A stretch of 64,000 nucleotides of DNA from RYN-133 sp963754285 (lineage in GTDB: Bacteria; Actinomycetota; Actinomycetes; Mycobacteriales; Jatrophihabitantaceae), in assembly GCA_963754285.1 (NCBI GenBank), contig CAVWFN010000020.1, forward strand, positions 248,001-312,000, written 5' to 3'. The position numbers and the translations under genes are program-made. The notes beneath the pieces are model-generated. The model saw only the letters and a list, made by a program, of their open reading frames with translations. It searched no databases and had not been told where the DNA came from. This document shows, in pieces, positions 37,119 to 45,537 of this stretch. Numbering within the stretch: position 1 is the first letter of the stretch; each line of letters opens with the position of its first letter.

Positions 37119-37949
37119 ATGTGTCGTCTCTTCGGTCTGCACGCCGGCGCCAAGCCCGCGGCTGCGACGTTCTGGTTGCTTGACGCTCCTGACAGCCTGG
37201 CTGCCCAAAGCCACCGCAATCCTGACGGCGCCGGTATCGGCACGTTCGACAGTGACGATCACCCAGTGATCGACAAGCAACCGATGGCAGCCTGGGACGA
37301 CGCCGACTTCGCGGCGGGCGCACGCGATTTGCGCTCACGCACGTTCGTCGCGCACGTGCGCTACGCGAGCACCGGCGCGCACACGCTCGAGAACACCCAC
37401 CCGTTCGAGCAGGACGGCCGGCTGTTCGCGCACAACGGCGCGTTCGAGGGGCTGGCCGACCTCGACAAGCGCCTCGACGAATTCGATGTCCGCGATCTCG
37501 TCCACGGCGAGACCGACAGCGAGCGGATGTTCGCGCTGATCACCGCCGAGACCCGCAACGGCGGCGATCTCGAGCAAGGGATCACCGCGGCGGTCAACTG
37601 GATCGCCGACAACCTGCCCGTCTACGCGCTGAACTTCGTTCTGACCACGCCGACCGACCTGTGGGCGTTCCGCTTTCCCGAGACGAACGAGCTGCACGTG
37701 CTGCGCACGAACGAAGACGACGCCGAGCAGTTCGAACATCGCACCGACCGCATCCATGCGCAGTCCGACGAGCTCGCCGGCCAGCCGTGCGTGACGGTCG
37801 CCAGCGAAGCGATGGACGACGAATCGCACTGGCAGCCGATCGAGCCGGGAACACTCGTCCACGTCGATGCAGACCTCAACGTCGCCATGACATTGCTACG
37901 CACCACACCGCCGGCGCACCCACTCACCCGCACCGACCTGGGCCACTGA
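37119..37949 (+). CDS. Class II glutamine amidotransferase (YafJ type)
   Basis: 276 residues starting MCRLFGL, so that Cys2 becomes the N-terminal nucleophile after methionine removal. Further class II motifs are SHRNPDGAGIG, FVAHVRYASTG, HPFEQDG and FAHNGAFEG. It is a stand-alone glutaminase domain with no synthetase domain, similar to YafJ. The acceptor reaction is unknown. The gene is convergent with the VKOR gene 5 bases beyond its stop. Confidence 0.9.
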   Translation: MCRLFGLHAGAKPAAATFWLLDAPDSLAAQSHRNPDGAGIGTFDSDDHPVIDKQPMAAWDDADFAAGARDLRSRTFVAHVRYASTGAHTLENTHPFEQDGRLFAHNGAFEGLADLDKRLDEFDVRDLVHGETDSERMFALITAETRNGGDLEQGITAAVNWIADNLPVYALNFVLTTPTDLWAFRFPETNELHVLRTNEDDAEQFEHRTDRIHAQSDELAGQPCVTVASEAMDDESHWQPIEPGTLVHVDADLNVAMTLLRTTPPAHPLTRTDLGH

Positions 37950-37954
37950 CGTCT

Positions 37955-38416
37955 TCAGCGAGTCCGGACGGGCGAGCGCTCCGCAACCGAGTACCAGACG
38001 ATGCCGGCGAACATCGCGACCGTGCAGATGTGCACGACGGTGCACCACAAGCAGATCGCGTCGATGCGGAACAACTCGGCCCACAGCAGATAGAAGATCG
38101 ACAGCACGCCGACGACAGCGCCGCCGACGCGCACGATGTCGAGCGCGCGCAACCGCCATGCCGCCGGCGTGAGCAGCGCGATCATGACGACGAAATAGAT
38201 CAGCCCGGCGAGAGCGACCGGCACGCCCGCCACGTGCGAGTAGCTGCTCGTGGTCACCTTCGCACAGTTGATCGTGCTCGATTCGGGACACGCGAATACG
38301 GTCGTGGACGTGTAGTGCTCGACGGTCAGATATCCCGCTGCCAGCAGGCCGAGCGCGGCGGGGATCAACGCGCCGAGACGCCAGGTCGCCGTCCGGCCGG
38401 TGACGTCAACTGCCAT
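37955..38416 (-). CDS. Vitamin K epoxide reductase (VKOR) family protein
   Basis: 153-residue membrane protein with four or five hydrophobic segments. The redox pair CLWC is near the C-terminus and a second cysteine pair lies in the loop FACPESSTINC, the arrangement of bacterial VKOR, which reoxidises periplasmic thiol oxidoreductases by passing electrons to quinone. Its start lies 11 bases inside the preceding DUF929 gene, so they are probably partners in extracytoplasmic disulfide formation. Confidence 0.9.
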   Translation of the reverse strand: MAVDVTGRTATWRLGALIPAALGLLAAGYLTVEHYTSTTVFACPESSTINCAKVTTSSYSHVAGVPVALAGLIYFVVMIALLTPAAWRLRALDIVRVGGAVVGVLSIFYLLWAELFRIDAICLWCTVVHICTVAMFAGIVWYSVAERSPVRTR

Positions 38417-39320
38417 TGCTCAGCTTCCCCGCCGCCGCAGTGACGCCGGACGACGTGCACACCGCCGCCGGTTGGTTGTGCGTCAGCGTGCAGATCGATG
38501 CGGTGATCAGGTTGGCGGACGCGAGGATCGTCTTGCCGACGGTCGAGTTCGGGTTGGACAGGTCGGCCGCGACCTTTCGCTGCGTCAGCCCGTGCAGTAG
38601 TTGCGGATCGTAGGACGCATTCAGGCTCACCCACCGTCCGCCGATGTCGAGGAACGGGTACCCGTCGTTGGCGATCTGTTTCCACAGCGCCTGATCGGCG
38701 GCACTGATCGGGTCGAGCGTCGCGTACGCGCCGTTCACGACCTTGTTGCTCTGTGCTTCGCGGCCGGTGAATGACAGATAGCTGCTCGTATACGAGGCGC
38801 CGTGGAAGCTGAGCGTCGGCGTGCTCGGATAGACGTCGTGGGCCGACGAGAATGTCTGCCCGAGGTTGTGCAACGTCCCGAACCGCGACAGCGCCACGGC
38901 CAGCGGCCACCGCTCGGCACCGCAGTACGGGCAGAACTCGCCGCCGATGAACAGCACGCGCGGCTTCCCGTCGGCCGTCAGTGCCGATCCGGACAGCGCC
39001 TTCGGCGCCTGCACGCCCGACACCGTCCCGGCGGCGTTGAAGGCCGACAGCGGGACGTTCGCGATTGCGGACGTCACCGTGCCGCTCGCCGCGACCGACT
39101 TCTTGCCGGACGTCAGATCGCCCGTCCCGCTCACCAGCTTGACGACCACGAGCGCGACGACCACGGCGACCACGACGCTCACGCAGGTGACGACCGTCCA
39201 CAGCTGCCGCCGGCGTTGCGCAGCCGCGATGCGTTCGCGCGCAGCCGCGGAACGTTGGGCTGCCAACCGCTTCTGCGCAGCGGTCGGCGCCGAGCCGGCG
39301 GGAGTTCGAGAACCGCTCAC
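38406..39320 (-). CDS. DUF929 membrane-anchored thioredoxin-like protein
   Basis: 304 residues, GTG start at 39320 without an obvious Shine-Dalgarno. A basic N-terminal cytoplasmic part (about 1-38) precedes one membrane helix (VVTCVSVVVAVVVALVVV region), then an extracytoplasmic DUF929 domain with a CxxC in GGEFCPYCGAERW. A pair of further cysteines (ICTL, VCTSSG) lies near the C-terminus. DUF929 proteins resemble thioredoxins. The overlap with VKOR suggests a DsbA/DsbB-like pair for exported proteins. Confidence 0.85.
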   Translation of the reverse strand: MSGSRTPAGSAPTAAQKRLAAQRSAAARERIAAAQRRRQLWTVVTCVSVVVAVVVALVVVKLVSGTGDLTSGKKSVAASGTVTSAIANVPLSAFNAAGTVSGVQAPKALSGSALTADGKPRVLFIGGEFCPYCGAERWPLAVALSRFGTLHNLGQTFSSAHDVYPSTPTLSFHGASYTSSYLSFTGREAQSNKVVNGAYATLDPISAADQALWKQIANDGYPFLDIGGRWVSLNASYDPQLLHGLTQRKVAADLSNPNSTVGKTILASANLITASICTLTHNQPAAVCTSSGVTAAAGKLSNGS

Positions 39321-39458
39321 AATCAGTTAGTCGAACGGGGATCGCGAACAGTTCCCGGCGGACAGGACTTCATCGCGCGTTCTCACGGCATGGCGATCGC
39401 GCTCATCGCCGCCTGATGTCGATTGCCGAGATCGGCAACCAACTCCACACTGTGCAAG

Positions 39459-41037
39459 GTGACCGCCTCACAGCGCGCGCCCAGCGTACGCCTGGCCGAG
39501 CTGATCGCCTCGCTGTCGCTGGCCACCGACCTGGGGCTCGGGTTGCCCGAGGAGCACGTGCTGCGCCAGACGGTGGTCGCGAGCCGCGTCGCGCGGCTCG
39601 CCGGTCTTGATGAGCGCGCGCAGGCGAGCACGTTCTACGTCTCGCTGATGGCGTGGGTCGGCTGCGTGGCCGACTCGCACGAACTGGCGCACTGGTTCGG
39701 CGACGACCGGCAGCTGCGGGCAGACAGCTACGCCGTCGACAAGATCGGCATGCCGATGATGCGGCTGATGCTCGGACATGTCGGCTCCGGCAGCAGCCCG
39801 CTGCGGCGGCTCACCCTGTTCGGCCAGTTCCTGACGGGCGGATTCCGCGATGCCGTGGACGGAATGGTGAGCCACTGCCAGACCACCGGTGACATCGCCG
39901 ATCGACTCGGTCTTGATGCCGACGTGCGCACCGCGCTCAGCCAGGCGTTCGAGCGATGGGACGGCAAGGGCCTCCCCGGGAAGGTCTCGGGCGAACAGCT
40001 CGAGCAGACGATGCGCGTAGTACAGATCGCCGACGACGCCGAGGTGTTTCACCGGACGGGCGGCACGGCTGCGGTGGCCGAGCTGCTCCGCTCGCGCCGG
40101 GGCACCGAGTTCGATCCTGCGCTTGTCGATCTGTGTCTCGCGCATCTCGACGAGGTGTTCGCCGACCTCGACGCGATCGAGGCGTGGAGCGTCGTGATCG
40201 ACGGCTGCGCCCCGCTCGACCGCGCGATTCCCGACGCGGAACTCGATGACGTCCTCGATGCCGTCGCTGACTACGCCGACCTCAAATCCCCTTGGTATCT
40301 GGGACATTCTCGCGCAGTGGCCACGCTCGTCCGCGACGCGGCGACGACCGCCGGCTGCAGCGCGTCCGATGTCACCGCGGTGGCGCGGGCAGCGCGCGTG
40401 CACCGGCTCGGCGCCACCGGCGTGTCGACCACGATCTGGAACAAGCCGACGTGGACGGCGGCCGAGCGCGAACGCGTGCGCACCGTGCCGTATCTGACAG
40501 AGCGCGTGTTGAGCCGGCAACCGCAGCTCGCCGCCATCGGCGCGCTCGCCGCGATGGCGCATGAGCGCATGGACGGAACGGGCTACCCGCGCTCGCTCGC
40601 CGGCGGCGCGATTCCCGAGCTGGCGCGCTTGCTCGCCGCGGCGGACGAGTACCAGACGCTGGCCGAAGACCGTCCCGGACGTGCGGCACTTACCGGCTCC
40701 GAACGCGAAGCCGCGTTGCGCACCGAAGCGACCGAAGGGCGCCTCGACGCCGGCGCTGTGCAAGCCGTACTCGCTGCGGCCGGGCATCGGGTGCGCCGGC
40801 GCGCTCCCCTGGTCGCCGGCCTGACTGCGCGCGAAGTCGAGGTACTGCAACTGCTCGTCCGCGGAAACTCGAACAAGCAGATCGCGACGCGTCCTGTCGA
40901 TCACGCCGCGCACCGTGGGCACGCACATCGAGCACATCTTCACCAAGACCGGCGTGTCGACCCGGGGCGCCGCCGCGATGTTCGCGCTGCGCCACGGCCT
41001 GGTCGACGCCCAAACATCGGCAGATCACCCGATGTGA
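39459..41037 (+). pseudogene. HD-GYP and LuxR-type regulator, interrupted by a one-base frameshift
   Basis: About 525 residues if corrected. The body contains a degenerate first half and an HD-GYP-like second half with AHERMDGTGYPRSL and AAADEYQTLAEDRPGR, suggesting a cyclic-di-GMP phosphodiesterase or sensor. The C-terminus is a LuxR helix-turn-helix: LTAREVEVLQLLVRGNSNKQIA in one frame, then LSITPRTVGTHIEHIFTKTG after a shift at 40893 (ACGCGTCCTGTCG has one extra base). Without the correction the DNA-binding helix is lost and unrelated sequence follows to 41153. GTG at 39459 is a provisional start; no strong Shine-Dalgarno is seen. Two small genes follow 30 bases later. Confidence 0.8.
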
Positions 41038-41067
41038 GGCACCGTCCGTCCTCCGTAGAACGGACGC

Positions 41068-41475
41068 ATGACCTCAACAGCAGCTCCACCGAGCACCGAC
41101 GCCACGGCCCTACCCGCGGCCGCTCGCCTGCTCGACGCACTCACCCGGCGTGACTTCGCGTCGCTCGCTTCGTCGCTGTCGCCGGCCGTCTACTTCCGCG
41201 CGCTCGTCCCGCGCGGGCCGTTCGAACTGACCGGCACCGACGCAGTCACCGCCAAGTTCGAGCAGTGGTTCGGCGGCCCCGACTCGTTCGAGGTGCTCGA
41301 CGCATCGATCGGACCGATCGGCGCCAAGACGTCGCTGCGCTGGCGCGTGCGGCGGTGCACCGCCGACGGCGCCGCCCGCGTCGTCGAACAACACGTGTTC
41401 GCCACCGGGGCCGAACAGCTCGACTCGATCGACTTGCTCTGCTCCGGATTCCACGCCGAAGGGAACACACGATGA
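41068..41475 (+). CDS. NTF2/SnoaL-like protein
   Basis: 135 residues with a SnoaL-like cone fold: helical start (ARLLDALTRRDFASLASSL), YFRALVPRGPFELTGTDAVTAKFEQWF, then beta strands. These proteins range from small isomerases and hydrolases to binding domains; no catalytic residues can be named. The stop overlaps the next start (ATGA). Its position after an HD-GYP/LuxR regulator suggests it may be under that regulator's control. Confidence 0.75.
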   Translation: MTSTAAPPSTDATALPAAARLLDALTRRDFASLASSLSPAVYFRALVPRGPFELTGTDAVTAKFEQWFGGPDSFEVLDASIGPIGAKTSLRWRVRRCTADGAARVVEQHVFATGAEQLDSIDLLCSGFHAEGNTR

Positions 41476-41828
41476 AGGCCGCAATCAGCCTGACCACCGG
41501 GCTGGAAGATCCGGAGAAGGTCACGGTCGCGCTGCTGGTCGCCGTCGGCGCGGCCGAAGCGGGACGCGAGACGCTGACGTTCCTGACCAAGGAAGCCGTC
41601 CGCCTCGTCCTGCCCGGCCACGCCATCGGCATCGCCTGCGACGGCTGCCCGCCGATCGCCGACCTCATGAAGCGCTACGACGCCGCCGGCGGGACGTTCC
41701 TGGTCTGCCCGATCTGCTTCAACTCGCGCGCCCTCGACCCGGCGCAGTTGCTTGCCAACGCCGAACTCGGCGGCACCGTCCAGCTGTGGGAGTGGATCGG
41801 CGACGGCGCGACGACGTTCAGCTACTAG
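41472..41828 (+). CDS. DsrE/DsrF-like family protein
   Basis: 118 residues with DsrE-like Rossmann layout: TTGLEDPEKVTVALLVAVGAAEAG, FLTKEAVRLVL, then GGTFLVCPICFNSRAL, with conserved-looking cysteines C-P-I-C and an earlier IACDGCPP. DsrE-type proteins are sulfur-transfer or peroxiredoxin-like, but an active cysteine is not proven. Coupled by ATGA to the NTF2-like gene. Confidence 0.78.
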   Translation: MKAAISLTTGLEDPEKVTVALLVAVGAAEAGRETLTFLTKEAVRLVLPGHAIGIACDGCPPIADLMKRYDAAGGTFLVCPICFNSRALDPAQLLANAELGGTVQLWEWIGDGATTFSY

Positions 41829-41941
41829 CCGCACCGGGCCCGCGAGTTACGTTTACGCGAACTGGTCGTGTCGGGGTGGTCTCGACCGGTGGACGTAGGC
41901 CATGCTTCTGATCAACGAGGCGGCTCACGGGGGGTGCGGCG

Positions 41942-43624
41942 ATGCCGAAAGCGGACGGTCCGGACGACAATCCGGTCAGCCCCGACCGGTTCTGGCGAGC
42001 GCGCGCCATCAGCCGCCGCGACGCACTCCTGGGCATCGGCGGCATCGCGGCGAGCTTGGCGCTCGCGTCGTGCACCGGTTCGGGCCCATCCAGCTCGTCC
42101 TCCGGGCCCGCAACCGGCCCGGCACCCGGCACGACACCGGGCAGTTCCGGTCCGTCGGGAACACCGAAGCGCGGCGGCAAGCTCAGCGTGGCCGTCGAGG
42201 GCAACGGGCTCAAAGACATCATGGATGCCCAGAACGACCTGGCCAAGATCGATCAGGCACGTGCGGTCACCGGATGGGAACCGCTGCTCGAGTTCGACCG
42301 CGACTTCAAACTGTCGACGACCGGTCTGGCTGAGTCCGTCGAAGCCGACGGGCGGCTGGGTTACGTCATCAAGCTGCGCAAGGGCGTCGAGTTCCACGAC
42401 GGCAAGACGCTGACCGCCGACGACGCCATCTACTCGTTGCAACGGCTGACTGACCCCAAGCTTGCCCTCGACGGCGGCACGGGCCTGCTCTCAGTCGACC
42501 GGACGAACATCAAGAAGGTCGATCAGTACACCGTGCGGCTCGGCCTGAGCCGTCCCGACGTCACGATCCCGTTCGGCCTCGCGTCCTACACCGCGACGAT
42601 GGTGCCGGAGGGGTACAAGAACACCGGCACGTCCTGGCAGAAGGGCCAGGTCGGCACGGGTCCCTTCCGGCTCACCTCGTTCAACCCGGGCCAACGTTCC
42701 GAGCACGAGCGATTCGCCAACTACCGCGTGTCGGGCAAGCCGTATCTGGACAACGTCACGATCCTCGACATCGACGATCCGAACGCCCGCATGAACGCGC
42801 TGATCGCGGGGCAGGTGCAGGCGATCGCCGACGTGCCGTACACGCAGACCAACGTCATCACCCAGCAGCCCTCGCTCGTGTTGTTCAACAACGAGGGCGG
42901 CGGCTGGCTGACGCTGTGCATGCGCATCGACCAAGAGCCGTTCACCGACGTGCGCGTTCGACAGGCCTTCCGGCTGATCGTCGACCGCAACCAGATGCTC
43001 GAGAACGCGCTGGGCGGCTTCGGTCGCATAGCGAATGACCTGTACGCCCCGTTCGATCCTGCGTACCTGCAGGTGCCGCAGCGCGTGCAAGACCTCGACC
43101 AGGCCAAGTCACTGCTCAGCGCGGCAGGCCACTCGAACCTCACGATCGACCTGCAGACGAGCGAGGTCGCCGCCGGGCTCAACGCGATGTGCCAGGTCTT
43201 CGCCGAACAGGCCAAGGGCGCGGGCGTCACCGTCAATGTCAAAGTCATGGACTCGACGACCTTCAACAACGGCTTCCAGAAGTGGACGTTCTCGCCCGAC
43301 TTCTGGGGAACGCGCAACTACCTTCCACAGGTCGCCCAGGGGTCGCTGCACGGTGCGCCGTACAACGAGACGTATTGGCCACCGACAGGATCGAACTTCG
43401 CCTCGCTGTATCAGCAGGCGCTCGCCGAGCAGGACGCCGGCAAGCAGACCGATATCATCCACGAGATGATGCGCGAGGAGTTCGAGACCGGCGGCTACAT
43501 CATCCCGTTCTTCGACAATCTCGTCGACGCGTACTCGAACAAGGTCGGCGGCTTCCAGAAGAACCGCGGGACGCTGAATCTCGACTATTACGGACGGCAC
43601 TTCGCAGACGTGTACCTCGTCTGA
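41942..43624 (+). CDS. Peptide/opine-type ABC transporter substrate-binding lipoprotein (SBP_bac_5)
   Basis: 560 residues. The N-terminus has a twin-arginine motif (ISRRDALLGI) and lipobox LASC, so Tat export followed by lipidation is likely. The family 5 signature appears as LRKGVEFHDGKTLTADD. First gene of a complete Dpp/Opp-like operon: permeases at 43632 and 44647, fused ATPase at 45534. ATG at 41942 follows GGGGGGTGCGGCG. The ligand could be peptides, nickel, glutathione or small glycosides; nothing in the sequence decides. Confidence 0.92.
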   Translation: MPKADGPDDNPVSPDRFWRARAISRRDALLGIGGIAASLALASCTGSGPSSSSSGPATGPAPGTTPGSSGPSGTPKRGGKLSVAVEGNGLKDIMDAQNDLAKIDQARAVTGWEPLLEFDRDFKLSTTGLAESVEADGRLGYVIKLRKGVEFHDGKTLTADDAIYSLQRLTDPKLALDGGTGLLSVDRTNIKKVDQYTVRLGLSRPDVTIPFGLASYTATMVPEGYKNTGTSWQKGQVGTGPFRLTSFNPGQRSEHERFANYRVSGKPYLDNVTILDIDDPNARMNALIAGQVQAIADVPYTQTNVITQQPSLVLFNNEGGGWLTLCMRIDQEPFTDVRVRQAFRLIVDRNQMLENALGGFGRIANDLYAPFDPAYLQVPQRVQDLDQAKSLLSAAGHSNLTIDLQTSEVAAGLNAMCQVFAEQAKGAGVTVNVKVMDSTTFNNGFQKWTFSPDFWGTRNYLPQVAQGSLHGAPYNETYWPPTGSNFASLYQQALAEQDAGKQTDIIHEMMREEFETGGYIIPFFDNLVDAYSNKVGGFQKNRGTLNLDYYGRHFADVYLV

Positions 43625-43631
43625 GCGCGGC

Positions 43632-44639
43632 GTGACGAAGCACAGTCTCAGCCTGCGGCTCGCGCGGCGGTTACGGCCGCGAGGTCTCGCGGGACTCGTC
43701 GTGGTACGCGTGGTCCTCGCCGTGATGACCCTGGTCGTCGTCTCGATCATCGTGTTCGCGTCGACGCAACTGCTCCCGGGCAACGCGGCCGAGGCCAAGC
43801 TCGGCAAGCAGGCCACGAAGGCCTCCCTTGCGGCGCTCGAGAAGCAGCTCGGGCTCAACAACTCGCCGTGGCACCAGTATCTGCACTTCGTCGGCGGGTT
43901 GTTGCGCGGCGATCCCGGCAACTCGTTGACGTCCGGACAACCGATCATGAACGACCTGACGCCACGGCTGGGCAATTCCGCGTTCCTGGTGTTGGTCGCC
44001 GCGGCGATCTCGATCCCGCTGTCACTGCTGATCGGCACGCTGGCGGCGGTGCGTCGCGACGGCGTCCTCGACGAGGTGTCCTCGTTCCTGCAGCGCGTGC
44101 TCGCGTCCATCCCCGAATTCGTCATCGGACTCGCGCTCATCGCCTTGTTCGCGACGAGCGTGTTCCATCTCTTCCCAGCGGTGTCGATCATTCCGCCCGG
44201 ATCGCCGCCGTGGTCGAACCTCGATGCGATATGGCTGCCCGCGCTGACGTTGGTGCTCGTCGTCACCCCGAACATCGCGCTCATCATGCGCGCTGCGATG
44301 GTCGAGGTGCTCGAGTCCGACTACATCGAGTCTGCGCGTCTGACCGGGGTGCCGGAACGACAGATCGTGGTGCGGCACGCGCTGCCCAATGCCCTGGCGC
44401 CGGCGTTCCAGGTCATCGCGCTGAATCTGGCCTATCTCGCCGGCGGCGTGATCGTCGTCGAGTCGGTGTTCTCGTACACCGGTATCGGCATCGCGATGCG
44501 CGACGCCGTGCTCAACCGCGACTTCCCCACCGCGCAGGTGGTCACGATGATCATCGCTGCGGTGTACGTCGTGACGAACCTCGCGGCCGACATCGGGACC
44601 ATCCTCGTGACCCCGCGACTGCGCACCAGGCTGGCGTGA
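43632..44639 (+). CDS. ABC transporter permease, DppB type
   Basis: 335 residues, GTG start 7 bases after the binding-protein stop. About six membrane helices; the N-terminal VVSIIVFASTQLLPG and the coupling region ESARLTGVPERQIVVRHALPNALAPAFQ (ends ESARLTGVPE and HALPNALAP) identify the BPD_transp_1 DppB group. Confidence 0.92.
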   Translation: MTKHSLSLRLARRLRPRGLAGLVVVRVVLAVMTLVVVSIIVFASTQLLPGNAAEAKLGKQATKASLAALEKQLGLNNSPWHQYLHFVGGLLRGDPGNSLTSGQPIMNDLTPRLGNSAFLVLVAAAISIPLSLLIGTLAAVRRDGVLDEVSSFLQRVLASIPEFVIGLALIALFATSVFHLFPAVSIIPPGSPPWSNLDAIWLPALTLVLVVTPNIALIMRAAMVEVLESDYIESARLTGVPERQIVVRHALPNALAPAFQVIALNLAYLAGGVIVVESVFSYTGIGIAMRDAVLNRDFPTAQVVTMIIAAVYVVTNLAADIGTILVTPRLRTRLA

Positions 44640-44646
44640 TCGACCG

Positions 44647-45537
44647 ATGACAACCGATCTCGCGGAGAACATCGCTCGGGAGGCGCCCACCGCCGTCGTG
44701 CGCTCCCGCGGCGTGCTGCGACGGTCGCTGAGACTGTGGCGCACACGGATAGGCCTCGCCATCACGATCGTGCTGATGCTCGTCGCGATCATCGGACCGT
44801 TGTTCGCGCCGCACGACCCGAGCGCGCTGCTCGGCCGGCCGTACCAAGTGCCGTCACCCGGCCTGCCGCTCGGCGCTGATTACCTCGGCCAGGACGTGCT
44901 GTCGCGCTTCCTCGACGGCGGACGTTCGATCCTGATCGTGGCTGCGTTGTCGACCCTGCTCGGTGTCGGTGGCGGGGTTCTGATCGCGCTGTGGGCCGCG
45001 TTGTCGAAGGGATGGGTCGACAACACTCTGTTGCGGTTGACGGACATTCTGCTCGCGTTCCCGCAGATTCTGCTCGCGCTGATCGTCATTGCGACCGTCG
45101 GAACGAAGACGTGGCTGATCGTGCTGACGGTCGCGCTGACCACGCTGCCACGCACCGTCCGGGTGATCCGCGGTGCGGCATCCGGCGTGGTCGAGCGCGA
45201 GTTCGTCGACGCGGCGCGTGCCAACGGCGAGGGACAGCTGCGCCTCGCGCTCGTCGAGGTGTTGCCGAATGTCATCGGCGCGCTCGGCGTCGAAGCGACG
45301 TTCCGGCTGACCTACGCCGTTCAACTGATCGCCGCCCTCGCGTTCCTCGGGTTCGCGCCCGACCAGAACGCGCCCAACTGGGGAACGATGGTGTCGCAGA
45401 ATGCCAGTGCGTTGACATTGCAACCCAATGCGCCGCTCGTCCCGGCAATCGCAATCGCCTTGCTCACTGTGGGCGTCGGGCTCGTCGGTGACGGCATCGC
45501 CCGAGCCGCCGCAGGCATCGACCGGGGCGCATCGTGA
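44647..45537 (+). CDS. ABC transporter permease, DppC type
   Basis: 296 residues with an N-terminal OppC-like segment and about six membrane helices. GADYLGQDVLSRFLDGGR is the DppC hallmark, and VDAARANGEGQLRLALVEVLPNV (ends VDAARANGEG and VEVLPNV) is its coupling loop. Its TGA overlaps the start of the ATPase gene. Confidence 0.92.
   Translation: MTTDLAENIAREAPTAVVRSRGVLRRSLRLWRTRIGLAITIVLMLVAIIGPLFAPHDPSALLGRPYQVPSPGLPLGADYLGQDVLSRFLDGGRSILIVAALSTLLGVGGGVLIALWAALSKGWVDNTLLRLTDILLAFPQILLALIVIATVGTKTWLIVLTVALTTLPRTVRVIRGAASGVVEREFVDAARANGEGQLRLALVEVLPNVIGALGVEATFRLTYAVQLIAALAFLGFAPDQNAPNWGTMVSQNASALTLQPNAPLVPAIAIALLTVGVGLVGDGIARAAAGIDRGAS

Noticed and set aside
32690..41975. A shared TCCGGACGACAATCCGG in the HNH and peptide-binding-protein genes
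   Set aside because: The match is short, codes for PDDNP in both, and is within what chance gives in 64 kb of GC-rich DNA.
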